Of a DNA stretch of 64,000 nt, positions 22,159 through 34,640 are shown piece by piece (position 1 is the first letter of the stretch; each line of letters opens with the position of its first letter). Location of the stretch: assembly GCA_947650285.1 (NCBI GenBank), contig CANTFL010000144.1:186001-250000 (forward strand), given 5' to 3'. The stretch comes from Hyaloperonospora brassicae (Eukaryota; Oomycota; Peronosporomycetes; Peronosporales; Peronosporaceae). The notes under the pieces were generated by a model that saw only the letters and a list, made by a program, of their open reading frames with translations, made no database searches and was not told the origin of the DNA. The position numbers were made by a program, and so were the translations under genes.

Positions 22159-23401
22159 AGAGGTGTCGCAAGCGGACGCGAAGAAACGTGTGCGCCAGCC
22201 TACTACGTTCGTCTATTTCGTCATAAGGAGCAGAACCCGTGCATTCCTATGTTTGGAAAGCTCGTCAATCTTGCTACGAATCGCACTTGTTTGCACACCG
22301 CTTGACAACTTGCTTTTTCTTTATCTAGACACGCACCTTCGAGCTGCTGTTCTTGGTATACCCGAGAATTCGAAACGGTGGTCGACTGCAATCGTGCGTA
22401 AAACAGGTAAGCGGTTGAATCGCTCTCCTTGTATGCATAGTGAGGAGCTCGTGCTCGGGACAGTCTGTTCGAGGATGTCCGGTCCTCGGAAAGATGTTTG
22501 AACAAATCTTTCTACCACTTGCCTCGAACTGTCACGTCACGAACGAGTCATTAGCGTGAAGAGGAATTAAGACTTTGTGTCGATGTGCAAAGGGTCAGGT
22601 GCTGAGAGATCCTACTTTCTTGATGACTTTTGTCCCACTCTGTGAAGCAAACGCGCGGCCTCATCACGTAAAGGTACATATCACTGCATTCCGTTTCTCG
22701 GAATGTCGCCCTGTTTGTCCGCATGATACGGGGATACAACAGGGTACTTCAGTTGCATAATCTTGACCTAAAATGCTGGTATCGAATCCGGACCAACTTT
22801 GGAATAGACATTATTTGGTTTCGTACTATGTCGTCTCGCTGTTGGGTGGATAAGACCCTGTTGTCAACTAACACGACCACCTATCAAGAGTGGATACTCA
22901 GTGAGTTGCAGGCAGCGAAAGTAACATTGGGATTTGTAGTCTTTTGCGTTAGCTTGGTGAAGTCTAAACGCATGGTACAGACCCTCTGACAGGGTAGGCA
23001 CGCTCCATGACATTGGCGAGAAATCTACGTCAACGAGAATGTTTCTTGGCGCATACTGCTCAACAACATACTTGTAGGGGATGTCCTTGAAGTAGTTCAT
23101 GACACTGCTCATTGGCCGAAACCGCCATGACACCACCTAACAAATTCACCAACCAAGAAGCAGCGCGCGCGCGAACTGCGCGCAAACCGGCAAAATATGT
23201 CTTCGTCATCAGACAGAGTTAACGTAGGCTCGAGAGGGATTGATACGACAACACCACTCAGTGATATACAGTTGGATGTTCCGCTTTTGAAACACGACGT
23301 TCTTTTGTATGTATTAACATCCATTCTCTTTTGCACGAAGAACGTGCGTAAGGTTCCGGTGATTACAAGTATTTGTGATAATATCAGTATAGGCCAGTTG
23401 C
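22159..23401. other. Intergenic region before the retrotransposon zone
   Basis: No supported gene. A minus frame from 23136 to 22864 (MNYFKDIPYKYVVEQYAPRN, FSPMSWSVPTLSEGLYHAF) reads like protein but matches no family I know and is short. A GC-alternating patch (gcgcgcgcgcg) lies near 23164. Confidence 0.35.
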
Positions 23402-23406
23402 GCAAT

Positions 23407-23797
23407 TGTAACGGGGCACACCCTTGCGTGAACTTAACGCAAGGGCTTGGGTGCCCCAACAGACGTACACAAGGCAAGCGAGGAAGCGTAGGTAAGGTAA
23501 AAGCAGAACTGTTATATTAATATAATTAAGTCTTTTAACTACTGTCTCTTTGTTTGACTTAACTTAATTTTGCTAATATAACTGAGTGTATGGTGACGTC
23601 TCGTCACCACTCATTGCGCGCGTCTTGCGGCGATTGATGGGTTGATATCATCAATATATCAACCAATGAACAGACTCTTTGGTCGACCTTTCAATATCAC
23701 CGCTTCGGTGATATTGTTCAAAGAATATTCAACTTCATTTTCTTTATTGTCACTTTCCTTAAAGTGACAATTCCATGTAACGGGCTGCCCCGTTACA
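23407..23797 (-). repeat. LTR of element 1, 3' in element orientation
   Basis: Begins tgtaacggggc and ends ccccgttaca, so its two ends are inverted repeats of each other. It contains a chain of short hairpins, such as the stems around 23600 (ggtgacgtctcgtcacc) and 23695-23716. Same length as its partner at 31018-31408. Confidence 0.93.
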
Positions 23798-23930
23798 TCA
23801 CCCCCCCCTTAACTGATGGTCACCGTGTGACTATCGAAAATAATGGCGGCCACCCGTTGGTCACCATTGGGACAGGGAGCACTTGTTGGGTCCGTTCCAT
23901 TCACTTTCCGCTCGACCTCGCATAGCTAAC

Positions 23931-25552
23931 ATGTCTATGCGGGGTGACTCAAGGCACCCAGAGTCTGTGCCTGTGCCAGCTTCTGCGGCAGACGATTCGG
24001 CGTCTGCTGCTCTTTCTTCGCCTGCAGCAAGAGGTGCTGCAGGTGCACGCGGTACCACACCGCGTGCGCATGATGACCTCGACGTAGAGGTCATCTACTC
24101 TGGCGAGTCAGACGCGTCTGACTCGGGCAATGCGCCAGAGGCGTCTCGCTCACCGGTGACGCCTCAGTGTTCGCCAAGGCCACTGCCGAACGAACGGAAT
24201 CGTGATTTGCATCACAGTCTGTTCGGCAGTGATGACGATGATCAGGGCGGTGAGGAATATTATTCCTTACCACCACCGGCTCGTGCCTCTTCGCACGAGC
24301 GTGATGACGATGGCGTGAGCCGTCGTCAATCTGGGAGCCGTGGTACCGACAAGGGTACCACTGTGAAGCGTGATGAGTTGAAGCCGTGGCGTTTGCCCGA
24401 ACAACTCATCAATAGCCTGTCTCGCGAGACAGGCCAACACCATCGAATACCCTTATTTGATGCGACTGAGCTTCACGGCTTGAATCCCAGCGCGAGCAAC
24501 TTTCGCGCTGAGGAAGACTTTTATCTCAATGTCTTCCTTAGACATCGATGGTACAACAGCAACCAAAAGCGTGACAAAGCCTCGCTTTTTTTTGTTTTTT
24601 TTGGCTGCGTGGAACGCGTTCGTCCAAAACGTAAAGAATTTTGGACGAGAAGGGTGGCTCAAGAAAATTTAGGCGACAGGCCTCAAGTTCGAAAAGCAAA
24701 CGCCAACCGGTGCCAGGTACCGGTTGCACTGTTTGTCGAGTGAGGCAGACATTCCTTGCCTCACATGGGGAGAACCTTGTGCGAGTTGTGTTGACAGCTC
24801 GCAGCGTGCACATAGGGACGTGTATTCCCTAAGTTCGCCCTGGGGAAGGGTACACATCTCGGAGGAGATGCGTGACGCGATTGCAAACTTGCAATCCGTC
24901 TACAAGCGCCTAAGGCGCGTGTTTACCGATGGGCCCGAGGACTCATCGTATGGGTCTCGTCATACTGGTGGACGAGACCTTCAACATCCATTAACCGCTG
25001 AGAGCGAGGCTCTCAGCTGTTCCAAGAGGGTGTATACCCCCGCCACTGGACGAGGTAGCTCGTCCTTGATCCTGAATCGTCACGGTTGATTCAAGATACG
25101 CTCCACTAGAAAGCGTTGATCACCGTGAGCATCCACTAAAGGATGTGGTGGAGGAGGAAAGACCTCCTCCAGATGATTCGGTTCACCATCTCGACCCTTA
25201 CGAGATGGATCGCGCAATCGATGAATTGCGCGATGACTTGAAGCACGAGCGCGACCGGCGCTACGCTTTGACTGATACCGTGCAAAAGAACCGCAATGAT
25301 CACGAGGCTGATCGGGCAAGAGACCGCACCGATTACGCCACAGCGCAGCTTCAGGTCGAGCGGGATGTCCGCTCCCTTTTCGGCGAGCTGGCGACAGCTC
25401 GCGGGGAGATATCTCGGTTGAGTTCCGAGGTATCATATCTGCGCGACCAGACGGATCGTCTGGAGCGCGAGCACAAGAACTTGATGGATGTTCTTGAACG
25501 TGGGGGCTATCTTCATCGGAAGAAGAAGGCTCGTACTGACAGTACGGCCTGA
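23931..25552 (+). pseudogene. Antisense reading frame of element 1 (aORF)
   Basis: Runs opposite to gag-pol. It starts MSMRGDSRHPESVPVPASAA 134 bases inside the LTR and ends KKKARTDSTA. The N-terminal ~150 residues are Ser/Asp-rich; a middle part (PWRLPEQLINSL, HHRIPLFDATELHGL, FRAEEDFYLNVFLRHRWYN) looks globular; the C-terminal part (25145-25552) is a long charged coiled coil (DELRDDLKHERDRRYALTD). In this copy a T-run expansion near 24588-24602 and a second shift near 24740-25140 break the frame. The coiled-coil part overlaps the integrase tail on the other strand. No known domain recognised. Confidence 0.7.
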
Positions 25553-27025
25553 GCCCCCCACATAAATCGTAGGATGCGTGCGCATCCTACGTGGCAATTC
25601 GATCGTGTATGCATTGCCCTTGCGATGCAACACTCGAAATGGACCAATGTACTTCGGCAGTAGTTTACTACTGCCGACACTAGTGACTGCATGTCCAGGT
25701 AAGTTTACCGTAGACAGTAGTACTAGGTCGTTAACCTTATATGAAAGAGCATTTGCTCTTCCATTCTTGTCTGCGTTCCGTTTCTGAAGGTCCACCGCAT
25801 TTGCGATGGATTCCTGAACGAAACGGACTACCGCTTCTTGAGTCAGCAGGAAGTTCTCTTCTGACTCGTTGTTTTGTCTTTCAGTGCGCTTCGTGCGCAC
25901 TGCTAAGAGATTGTTCTCTTCTTCAGCGAGGTTGTCTTCTTCCTCGCTGTCATAATCGTTGACGATGCTGAATATACCAGCATCGTCATCATCATCCGAG
26001 TCGGTAATAGCGTCGCCGCTATTTCTGAGGTGATTTTCTTCATCGATGTCGACTTGATCGACATCGGCATCATACGTGACGACGTTAGCGTCGACACGTG
26101 ATGAGCAAGAGCCAAAACGGTTTTTGCTCGAGCGAGTCCCTCCCCCTTATGCAAGAGTCACACTCTAGAAGGGTGAACACACGGGGATGGCGTAGGCCAT
26201 TCACGTAAAACGGTGTGTGCTGTGTGGAAGCATGCACCGAATTATTGATGGCGAATTCCACCATGGGTAGGAATTCGCTCCAAACTCGGAAACGAGTGGA
26301 CATATCCTCGAAGGATCTCTTCGAGGACACGGTTCGCACGTTCCGTCTGACCATCTGTTTCGGGATGGTCAGAAGTAGACATCTTCAAATCGTGTTCCAA
26401 GAGAACGGAACACGGTTTGCCAAAATGCCGCCATGAACCGAGGGTCACGGTCGGATACGAGTTCACGGGGTAACCCGTGGAGTCTAAAGATCGTGTCTAG
26501 AAAGACACGAGCACAACCTTGAGCCTTGATCGACTCAGGGACTGCAGCAAGATGCACCATCTTGCTGAATCGGTCAACAAACACAAGAATACCATTATTC
26601 TTGTGAGCGTCTTCGGAAAACTCGAAGACGAAGTCCATTGAAATGGACTGCCAACACTCTGTCGGGACCGGCAGAGGTTGTAACCGTGCACGGGATGGAG
26701 GACTAGGCTTCACCCGTTGACAAACCTCGCAAGCACGTATGTACTTGCGGACAAACTGATACTGGCGTGGCCAGTAAAAGTCACGACTTACCGTAAGGTA
26801 AGTCTTTTCTCTACCACGATAACCGCCTGTTGGGGCATCGTGACACTCATACATGATGCGTAAACGCAAATCATCATGAGCGGGGACGACGACACGAGGC
26901 GTGTCGTCGGCAACAGCTGTATAATACAGCAACCCGTTGCGTGTCGTATTCCGATCCGATGAGGATCGGTACAAAGCCGGTAAATCCCTCATGGATATAC
27001 TGGATGGATGAACCAGATGATCCAT
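24947..27025 (-). pseudogene. Integrase and chromodomain of element 1
   Basis: The zinc-binding part (YECHDAP, then KYIRACEVCQRVKP) and the catalytic core (SMDFVFEF, LVSDRDPRF, then TDGQTERANRVLEE after a frame shift near 26370) retain all three acidic residues of the DDE triad, spread over more than one frame. Further pieces cover 26354-26085, 25900-25433 and 25436-25080. The chromodomain follows (FLVERIL, then SYLVQWRGYTPSWNSWEPR), with a one-base insertion separating its first strand. Chromodomains on such integrases steer insertion to marked chromatin in known chromoviruses. Confidence 0.85.
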
Positions 27026-29588
27026 GAATGGCAGAAGATCCTTATCTTCCGCGTATGCCTTTCGTACGTCGTCAAGTAAACTTGACGACGGGACACTGAC
27101 TGACAGTGTCGCAACAGTGGGCTTATCCTCACTGTTGAATTAGGCGTCCGGCTCGAATTCGGGCCGGCGCGAAAACGCATCAGCGACGACATTGAGTCGT
27201 CCTGGTTTATACTCCACGGAGAAGTTAACTCCGCGAAAAAAGACAGCCACCTCGCCATTCTTTGCGAGAGTTTTGGGCGGTTTACGGCCGTGCGCAATGA
27301 CGCATGGTTCGTATAGAAGACGAAACGTCTATCTCCCAATAGATGGACCCGGAACTTAGCCAGTGCATACTTCATGGCAAGGAGTTCCTTGTCATGCACT
27401 TGGTAATTACGCTCAGCTGCTTGCAGCTGACGCGATTGATAACAGATGACGCGCTCCGCGCCATCTGTGTCGAACTGCATTAACGCACATCCGATTGCAA
27501 AATCGCTGGCGTCACAGACCACATGAAATGGTCTGTCCTGATCTGCAATCGCCAAGATCGGCGATTGCATCAAGCTTTGCTTGATACCCTCAATGGAACG
27601 CTGGCACTCAGCGTTCCATGACCGCTTGACATTTTTCTTGAGCAAGCAAGAAAGATGAACAGTCATCTTGGCGTAGTTGCGCGAGTACTTGTGCAAGTAC
27701 GTCGCTAGCCCAAGGATTTTTCTTAGTCCCTTGACATCGACTGTTACGGGCCAGTAGGTGATCTCCTTCATCTTTTTGGGATCAGGGCGTACGCCGTGCT
27801 TACCCACGATGCACCCAAGAAGTGGTATTTCGCTAGCCGCGAATATGCACTTCTTGAGGTTTGCGTACAACTTATGCTTGCGCATAAGTTGAAGGTCCTG
27901 ACGAACTTGAGTTCCGTGAACTTCCACGTCCGTATTTTTCGTTCATAGCTCGGCTATGAACGAACACATCGTCAAAGTAACTCGGTGCGAAGTCTCGCAC
28001 CGGTCTCGACAGATTTATTAAACATCTGTTGAATGTTGCAGGGGTATTGCTCAGCCCCTGTGGCATCACTAGCCACTCTCACAGTATCCCGCTGGGGGTA
28101 ATCACTACCGTGAACGGGATGTCCCGTTCACGCATGAGGATCTGATAGAACCCCATCTATCAGGTCCATGGACGAAAAGATGGTACTCTTTGACATAACA
28201 TCTATAATTACGTCCTTCCTCGGTATCGACGTCTGAGCCGGTACCGTTGCAGCATTCAACTTGTTGAATGCGTGCACTATCCGCCACCCTCCTGTGGCCT
28301 TTCGCACACAGAAAGTCGGAGAGCTGTGAGGGGATGTTGATTCCCTCACATGGCCCGCTGCTAAGCGATCAGCAAAGAACTTGTCGACCGCTAGTACTTG
28401 TTCACGAGGCAGTGGCCACAGCTTCATGACACAGAACTTCGAGCCCGGTTCGAGCTCGGTCTCGTGTCGAGTGACTTTGTCCTTAGGCAACTCGCACGGT
28501 ACGGATTCAGGGAAAACATCCCTGAATTCGATCAAATCCTTATACAAAGGATTTGCCTGAAGTGACTCCCAGGATTGGGACGCGTATCGCTCAATCCGAG
28601 TCTTCTCATCGAGGACACTTTCGTCCATCGATGAGCTGATGAGAACCCGTTCGTTCTCAGCCAATACTGTCGCCGACCGAATATCGGCCACATACTCATC
28701 CTCTGTGACGAGTATGCAGATCTGCTTGACTTTGCCACTACGCAGATCACGCAAGAACCGTTTCGGTTCTAGCAATGGCAATTGAGTTATCTCCGAAGTC
28801 AACTTCGGAGGCACAATCAGATCAAGCGTATAAGCGCCTACGCTTGATCCGTCATTGACCAAGACGTTCAACGTCTCGGTTTCTTCCTGGGAACTTCGTT
28901 CCATAGATTGCTGAAGGCCTAATCCTTCAGCAAGTGACTCTTGAGGAATTCCTTCCTCAAGTACGTGGGGACTTATTCCCTCGACGTCTTCTGACTGTGG
29001 CTGTGCAACCACAGTCAGGGACCGATCCTCTACGGTCGACTCTCCAGTCGACCTAGGATTTCCATGTTTCCCTTTGGGGGCAACAGGTTTCTTCTGTCTA
29101 AGATGCTGCCCGCTAGGCATGCATCCATGTCCCGGTCCACTCGACATATTCGATTGGTGGACCTTCGGCGCAGCCTGTAATTCTGTACAGCCGCCGGGAG
29201 CTTGCTCCACAGTGTAGTGATCAACTACACTGTGATCTTGTGCAGTCGTGCTAACGACCGTACCGCAAGTGAGGCCATCGCACTCACTCGCAGAACATCC
29301 ACACGCTTGTGGATGCTCCAAGATGTTCATCAGATGGCCATCTGATGAACAAGCGGCAGGCATCTTGACGGATCGATGCTGCCAGCTCACCCTTGGCTCG
29401 TACTTTCTGAGCCAAGGTAATCCCAGGATGACATCAAATTTGTCATCCAGATCTAGTACGATGAAGTCATCATCGTACTGTTCGCCCTCTAACGTGTAGT
29501 GGATTCCTACTACACGTTTCTCAACGGTAATCGATGCGCCTGTTGCAAGGCGCACCGTCATCCTCGTGAGGGGGAATGTCGCGCTCAA
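27026..29588 (-). pseudogene. Reverse transcriptase and RNase H of element 1
   Basis: From 29588 to 28128 the frame is open for 486 codons: protease tail and linker (LATGASITVEKRVVG, LPWLRKYEPRVSW), then the reverse transcriptase fingers (LPREQVLAVDKFFADRLAAG, FCVRKATGGWRIVHAFNKLN). The frame breaks at SMDLIDG near 28150. The active-site strand SYFDDVFVHS lies in a second frame (28069-27872) and the thumb to RNase H (KKCIFAASEIPLLGC, VVCDASDFAIGCALMQFD) in a third (27927-26989). A TGA lies between the breaks and a TAA follows the RNase H. The same breaks occur in element 2. Confidence 0.88.
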
Positions 29589-30109
29589 CGAACTTGAGCC
29601 TACGACCCTCTAGTTACTGGCGTCGAACAAAGTTGTTCGACACCCCACAGTCTACTAGGGCACGAAGCGACAAATCGTTTGTCGCTTCCAACTCCAAGGT
29701 GATGAGCGAAACGTCATCACCAGGTGCAGAGACACACAATGATTGTGTATCTGGAGCAATATTCGTCAAGAGATTTGCAAATTCTCTTGAGGTTGCTGGA
29801 TCAGTAGGACGCTCCGCCCCAACTGACACGACCTATTTTTGATGGCCCGTTTCGCTGTTGAGGCTTCGCAACAGCGCTGGACCCACGCCCATTGCCCTTC
29901 TTGGCGAATGGTCGTCCATTTCGCTCAGTACTGTTTGGTACTGGGCGTGGAGCACTACACTCATATGCGTAGTGCCCTAAATTCTGACAGATATTGCACT
30001 TCAGCAATCACTTGTTGTTTGAAGAGCGAGGTCTCTCGCTCTCAACATAGCAGAGGTCCATTGGTTCTGGACCTCCGATCTCTTGTCGTCTCGGTGGACG
30101 GTAAGAGTT
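29589..30109 (-). pseudogene. Nucleocapsid and protease of element 1
   Basis: The CCHC knuckle CNICQNLGHYAYEC (CX2CX4HX4C) lies near 29960-30000 and the aspartic protease motif LVDCGVSNNFVRRQ near 29620-29665, in different frames. A TAA separates this part from gag (30110-30112), and a TGA follows just before the knuckle. Cys in place of Ser or Thr after the protease Asp is usual in this family. Confidence 0.8.
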
Positions 30110-30973
30110 TTAGCTAGCATGAGCTTGTCTCATGCTAAAGTCTTCCTGTTCCGCGGCTGATGTCGCTTCTTTAAGCGTATTCTGCTCAAGGCGGAACAGG
30201 TGGCTCCTGACGGGCCCTTCTGCGAGCCCTTGCATGAACACCGTTACCAACGTGTGTTCATGGACTGGGTTAACAGTTATGCTACTCGCAAAGAGTCGTA
30301 TATGTTGTGCGTAAGCGTGCACATCACGCTTACCCTGCTTGAGTTTCAGGAGCTCAGAACGAGCCCTGAACTCAGCTCGTGGCGGCTCAAACGTTTGTCT
30401 GAGCCGGAACTTGAAGTCATCTAGCGACCTAAACACATGTGGGTCGCTACTCTCGAGCCCCAGGGACCAAGTTTTGGCACGCCCTGCCAAGTGGGTCTGA
30501 GCAAATGTGAGTTTCATTTGCTCATCGTCGACGCGACGAGCCCTTAAGGATCTGTCGAGTTCGACAAACCATAGTAACAGGGAGTCCTCCGGGACTCCAC
30601 TGTACTTGGAGATGTCAACTTTCATGACCTTGGGACGACGCGCATGCGCCTTCCCGCCTACAGCAGCATGGAATTGCTGCTTTCTTAACAGCTCTCTCTG
30701 TTGAGCACCGATTTCTATCAACCGAACGGCCTGTTGAGAGCCTTGCTGGTGAAGCAAGGCTACTTTCTCTCTTTCAGCGACAAGTTCACTTTGGATGAAC
30801 TTGGCTATAGCGGCATGTTGTTGGTCTCTGTCTAGAGACTCCAACATGGCGCTAATGGCGAACTCTCCCACGGTAGAACTCATTCGTTCTATTGCACTCC
30901 ATTCGATGTCACTCAAATGGGTAAACCCTTCACGCGTGGCGTGAAAGGTGTCTTCATCATCCAACATGTTCAT
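30110..30973 (-). CDS. Gag capsid region of element 1
   Basis: Open for 287 codons from MNMLDDEDTFHATREGFTHL to the TAA at 30110-30112. The central part (LLLWFVELDRSLRARRVDDE, THLAGRAKTWSLGLE, RLRQTFEPPRAEFRARSELL, LVTVFMQGLAEGPVRSHLF) is a typical retrotransposon gag domain, which forms the particle and packages RNA. It starts only 44 bases inside the LTR. The stop falls before the zinc knuckle, and element 2 has a stop at the same place. Confidence 0.88.
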   Translation of the reverse strand: MNMLDDEDTFHATREGFTHLSDIEWSAIERMSSTVGEFAISAMLESLDRDQQHAAIAKFIQSELVAEREKVALLHQQGSQQAVRLIEIGAQQRELLRKQQFHAAVGGKAHARRPKVMKVDISKYSGVPEDSLLLWFVELDRSLRARRVDDEQMKLTFAQTHLAGRAKTWSLGLESSDPHVFRSLDDFKFRLRQTFEPPRAEFRARSELLKLKQGKRDVHAYAQHIRLFASSITVNPVHEHTLVTVFMQGLAEGPVRSHLFRLEQNTLKEATSAAEQEDFSMRQAHAS

Positions 30974-31017
30974 GTTGGATGCTGTGGTCCTTGGAAGGAC
31001 TACAAAGTGCTATCAGG

Positions 31018-31408
31018 TGTAACGGGGCACACCCTTGCGTGAACTTAACGCAAGGGTTTCGGGTGCCCCGACAGACGTACACGAGGCGAACGAGGAAGCG
31101 TAGGTAAGGTAAAAGCAGAACTGTTGTATAAATATAATTATGTCTTTTAACTACTGTCTCTCTGTTTGACTTAACTTAATTTGCTAATATAACTGAGTGT
31201 ATGGTGACGTCTCGTCACCACTCATTGCGCGCGTCTTGCGGCGATTGGTGGGTTGATATCATCACGATATCAACCAATGAACAGACTCTTTGGTCGACCT
31301 TTCAATATCACCACTTTGGTGATATTGTTCAAAGAACATTCAACTTCATTTTCTTTATTGTCACTTTCGTTAAAGTGACAATTCCACGTAACGGGCTGCC
31401 CCGTAACA
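31018..31408 (-). repeat. LTR of element 1, 5' in element orientation
   Basis: Starts tgtaacggggc at 31018 and ends ccccgtaaca at 31408 (one change from the partner). It should hold the element promoter, read leftward. The adjoining 44-base leader (30974-31017) has no TGG-type primer site at the LTR border. Confidence 0.92.
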
Positions 31409-31971
31409 GCAAAGGTCAGCGTAGGTGGAATGTGTGGAGCACTTATGACCATTAAATCGTGATTTTGAGCGGCCAAATTTACCAAAAACAGATAGAAGTA
31501 AATCCGGATAGATTTTCGTATCGCACATCATGATATCGTGTGACAAATCCTTCCCTGTCGTGGGCTCGCATTAAAACGCCACAGTGATCGCCCATCATCC
31601 AAGTTCCAGCATATCAAGCCGAGTCACTAGCGTCCTCAACTTTAAAAGCAACCCCGACCCACCGATAAGGGAAAGGAGAATATAGGCGATCTTCAACGTC
31701 CCAGTAAAGCAAGGTGAGCGAAACCGGTGAACTCGAGTTGCAAAGCACACGCGTATGCAATACTTTTGACAGAGACAACAGCGCTGGTATCGACGCCAAC
31801 AGCTACTACGGAGGTAAAGACAGCGAACTCGTCAAAATTTGATGGGCGGATGCAAAGACTTTTCTGGATATGTTTGAAACGGAGTGCACATTTTTTATCT
31901 GCATCACGTCTTAGCCGCTACTACACACCCCAACGTGATTTACGCACCGATACCTCGAGTCTTGGCTACGA
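31409..31971. other. Stretch between element 1 and an LTR relic
   Basis: About 560 bases with no recognisable gene or repeat. GC content is moderate and several short open frames exist on both strands, none convincing. Confidence 0.4.
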
Positions 31972-32310
31972 TGTAACGGAATGATCCCGTTACATGTAAT
32001 TGACACTACATAGGGTCAATTATAATATCTTCTTGGTTATTTGTATATTCCAATATTTGCCTTGCTACGTACATGTTGCGGGAATCTTACCTTTGAAGGT
32101 AATATGCTGCACCGCTTCACTCAGTGATTGGTACAGGCTATCATATCAATGTCAAAATTTACCACCAATTGATGCAAGATGCGCGCAATGGATGCTGAGC
32201 GGGTCGCTACATGCGGTGGTTGTAACTTATTATAGTGTGAGTAAGGTCAGTAGAGACCTCATTAGAAGATCCTATTAATGAAGAATCAGTTTTACTTCTT
32301 CTTTCTTTCC
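31972..32310 (+). repeat. Decayed gypsy LTR relic
   Basis: Starts tgtaacggaatgatcccg at 31972, like the plus-orientation LTR of element 2. Further matches include gatgcaagatgcgcgcaatg near 32162 and the tract ending caguu-like gttttacttcttc near 32290 that corresponds to the end half of the LTR. Many substitutions; the last ~80 bases are not recognisable. Solo or truncated, much older than elements 1 and 2. Confidence 0.7.
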
Positions 32311-32599
32311 AGTGAACACGTTTATGAAATGAATCCTTTCTCCACATGTGCAGTGTATATGAGGATTTGAGGTGCCTGGCTGATATCACCAACTAAGGAC
32401 CAGAATGTATTCATTTCGTATTTGCTATAAACAAGGCGCTTACATTCGAACTAATTTTACAAATTGGTCTTTGACTCGCTGTTGGGACACTTAGCCAGCA
32501 AGATATTAGTACGGGGATAAATCGCGCCAGAGACAATTTTCATTTGTCTTGTTTGTGTGTACACCACATTGAAGTAACTACTTCAGTGTGGTGCGTTCG

Positions 32600-33655
32600 C
32601 AAATAGAAAAGTGAAAGCTACTTCGGTGTGCTTTGCTACGGAAGAGCTGTTAACGGCTGTGCGTCATGACACATGGTCCGTACAAACGATCAACGGCATA
32701 TCTCTGAGGGAGTATTCGCTAAAATTAGTTTATACTTCGTGTGAAGGCGTTCCTTGTCATTCACTGGATAGTAAAGCTCAGCTGATCTCAGCTGACGCGA
32801 CTTATTTCAGACGACACGCTCCTCGACGTCTGAGTCATATTGTAAAATCGCCCGTTGATTGCAAAATTGGTGGCGTCACAGACCACATGGAATGGCCTGA
32901 CTTTATCACTCATTTTACCCGCAAGCACAGGATATTGATTAAAGCTCTTCGTGGTACCTTTAAAGCTTGCTAAAACTCAAAACACTAAGACCTCTTTTCA
33001 CATTATTTATAATCGAGAAAGATTCACGGTCATCTTGGCGTAGTTGCGCTTGTGGGTGTGCAGGTACGTAGATAAGCCAAGTAAAACTCAAAGATTCATG
33101 ATATCTTCTGTCGAAGGTAATCTGGTGGTTGCCCGCATGTTATGTAAGAGCATAGACCACTTTTACCATTCATGCACCCGATAAGTGGTCCTCCGTTAGC
33201 TGAGAAAATATACTTCTTGATATTGTCGTACGACTTACGCTTGCGCACAAGTAAAAAGGACTTCTTAAAATGAGGGGTCGGTGGGCTTCCACGTTCGACT
33301 TTTCACCAATAGCCTGGATACGGAGGAGTACATCGTCAAAGTAACTCGGTGCAAAACTTTAAAGCAAGCTCAACGAACCAACACATATATTGATCGTATC
33401 AAGTTGTTACCTATCGCTTGTGGTATCACAGGTCACTCCTAGACTATGCTGATAGGTGTGCTCACTGCTGTGTAGAAGATGTTCCGTTCACGTATAATGA
33501 TATGATAGAGAACATCTACATGCACATAACAATTAAAGTTTATACTCTTCGGCTACAATCTATTATATCGTATATGCGTCTGACCCGATACCTTCGCTGC
33601 ATTTGATTTGTTGAGAACCTGCACTATCCGTTATAATCTTGTCGTTCTCCCAAGA
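32600..33655 (-). pseudogene. Decayed gypsy pol relic (RNase H to reverse transcriptase)
   Basis: Minus-orientation DNA collinear with element 1. The block ggtggcgtcacagaccacat near 32871 matches its RNase H. The block gtcatcttggcgtagttgcg near 33031 matches the RT thumb, and cgtcaaagtaactcggtgc near 33335 matches the strand encoding SYFDD. Dense substitutions and indels destroy the frame. Confidence 0.75.
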
Positions 33656-33664
33656 AGACAGTGA

Positions 33665-34640
33665 TCCGAGTTGATGTCAGCCTGTCTCAGATTAAAGTCT
33701 TCCTGTTCCACCACTGATTCCAATTGGTCTAGTGTACTATAGTTCTAGACGATTCAGGTATGTTTTGACGGGATTATCCTCTATACCCTGCAAGAATTTC
33801 GTAGACAACGTGCTTTCATGGACCTTGTTGGTCGTGATTATACTCGCGAGGTGACGCACGTGCAAGGATGTACTATGCACATCACGCTTGAATTGCCTGA
33901 TTTTCACGAGTTCTGATCAAGCGCTATTTCAGCTTGCGGCGGCTGATATGTTTGTACGAGCCGAGTAGAAAAATCTCTTACGTTGTTAACGCAATGTGTT
34001 GTAATGTTTGATCCCTACGGACCAAGTTTTGTCACTTTCTGCCAAGTTTAGTTCGGCAACGTGGCCCGCATTGCTTCGGCGATTTTGTGAAGATCTCTTG
34101 TTGCGTCTACTTCGACAAACTATCCAAATAGTAAACCAGTTTTACCTCCCTTGTACATTGATATATTAGTTTCTAATCTTATGGTTCGACGCATGTGCAT
34201 CGGCCCGGTAACCGAAGCCTAGATTGCTGATGTACCAACAGCTCGAGCTGATAAGCACTATTATCTCTCAACAATTTTTCCTGTTGCGAACCCTGTTAGT
34301 AAAAGAACAAAAAATATCTCGTTGCCCTTGAGTTCATAAAAGATGAATTTGTCGTTTACAGCATATAGCGAGCTACATGATGTGAGCGCCAAATATATTT
34401 TTTCATAACAAAATTCATGACACTGACATCTGGTTTGCCAATGGTCGAACCAGTACGTCCGACGGCATTCGATCGGTGTCGCTTAAATGAAAAAAATAAT
34501 ATCATTCCACCAGATCATGGTTGCAGTGGATTAAAATCTACTCAATTTTTCATCCAGCATATTTGTATTATATCGAATACCCGTGATAATTGGACCGACC
34601 ACGAAGTGCAATCAGGTGCAATGGGGTACCGATAACTTAT
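33665..34640 (-). pseudogene. Decayed gypsy gag relic joined to pol by deletion
   Basis: The block attaaagtcttcctgttcc near 33694 matches the C-terminal end of gag in minus orientation, and accaagttttgtcac near 34019 its middle. Because RT sequence ends near 33655, about 1.8 kb (protease and upstream pol) is missing, so the relic carries an internal deletion. It ends near 34610-34640 (aatcaggtgcaatgggg), which resembles the gag-side border of the LTR. Confidence 0.65.

Larger units (their letters stand above)
23407..31408 (-). mobile_element. Ty3/gypsy chromodomain retrotransposon, element 1
   Basis: An 8002-base LTR element on the minus strand. Its 391-base LTRs lie at 23407-23797 and 31018-31408 and differ at roughly 5% of sites by eye. 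The bases outside are gcaat (23402-23406) and gcaaa (31409-31413), a target-site duplication with one mismatch. From the right the order is gag, CCHC knuckle, protease, reverse transcriptase, RNase H, integrase, chromodomain, then an antisense frame and a polypurine tract (reads aaggggggggtga on the minus strand, next to 23798). Frameshifts and stops interrupt gag-pol, so it is not autonomous as it stands. Confidence 0.93.
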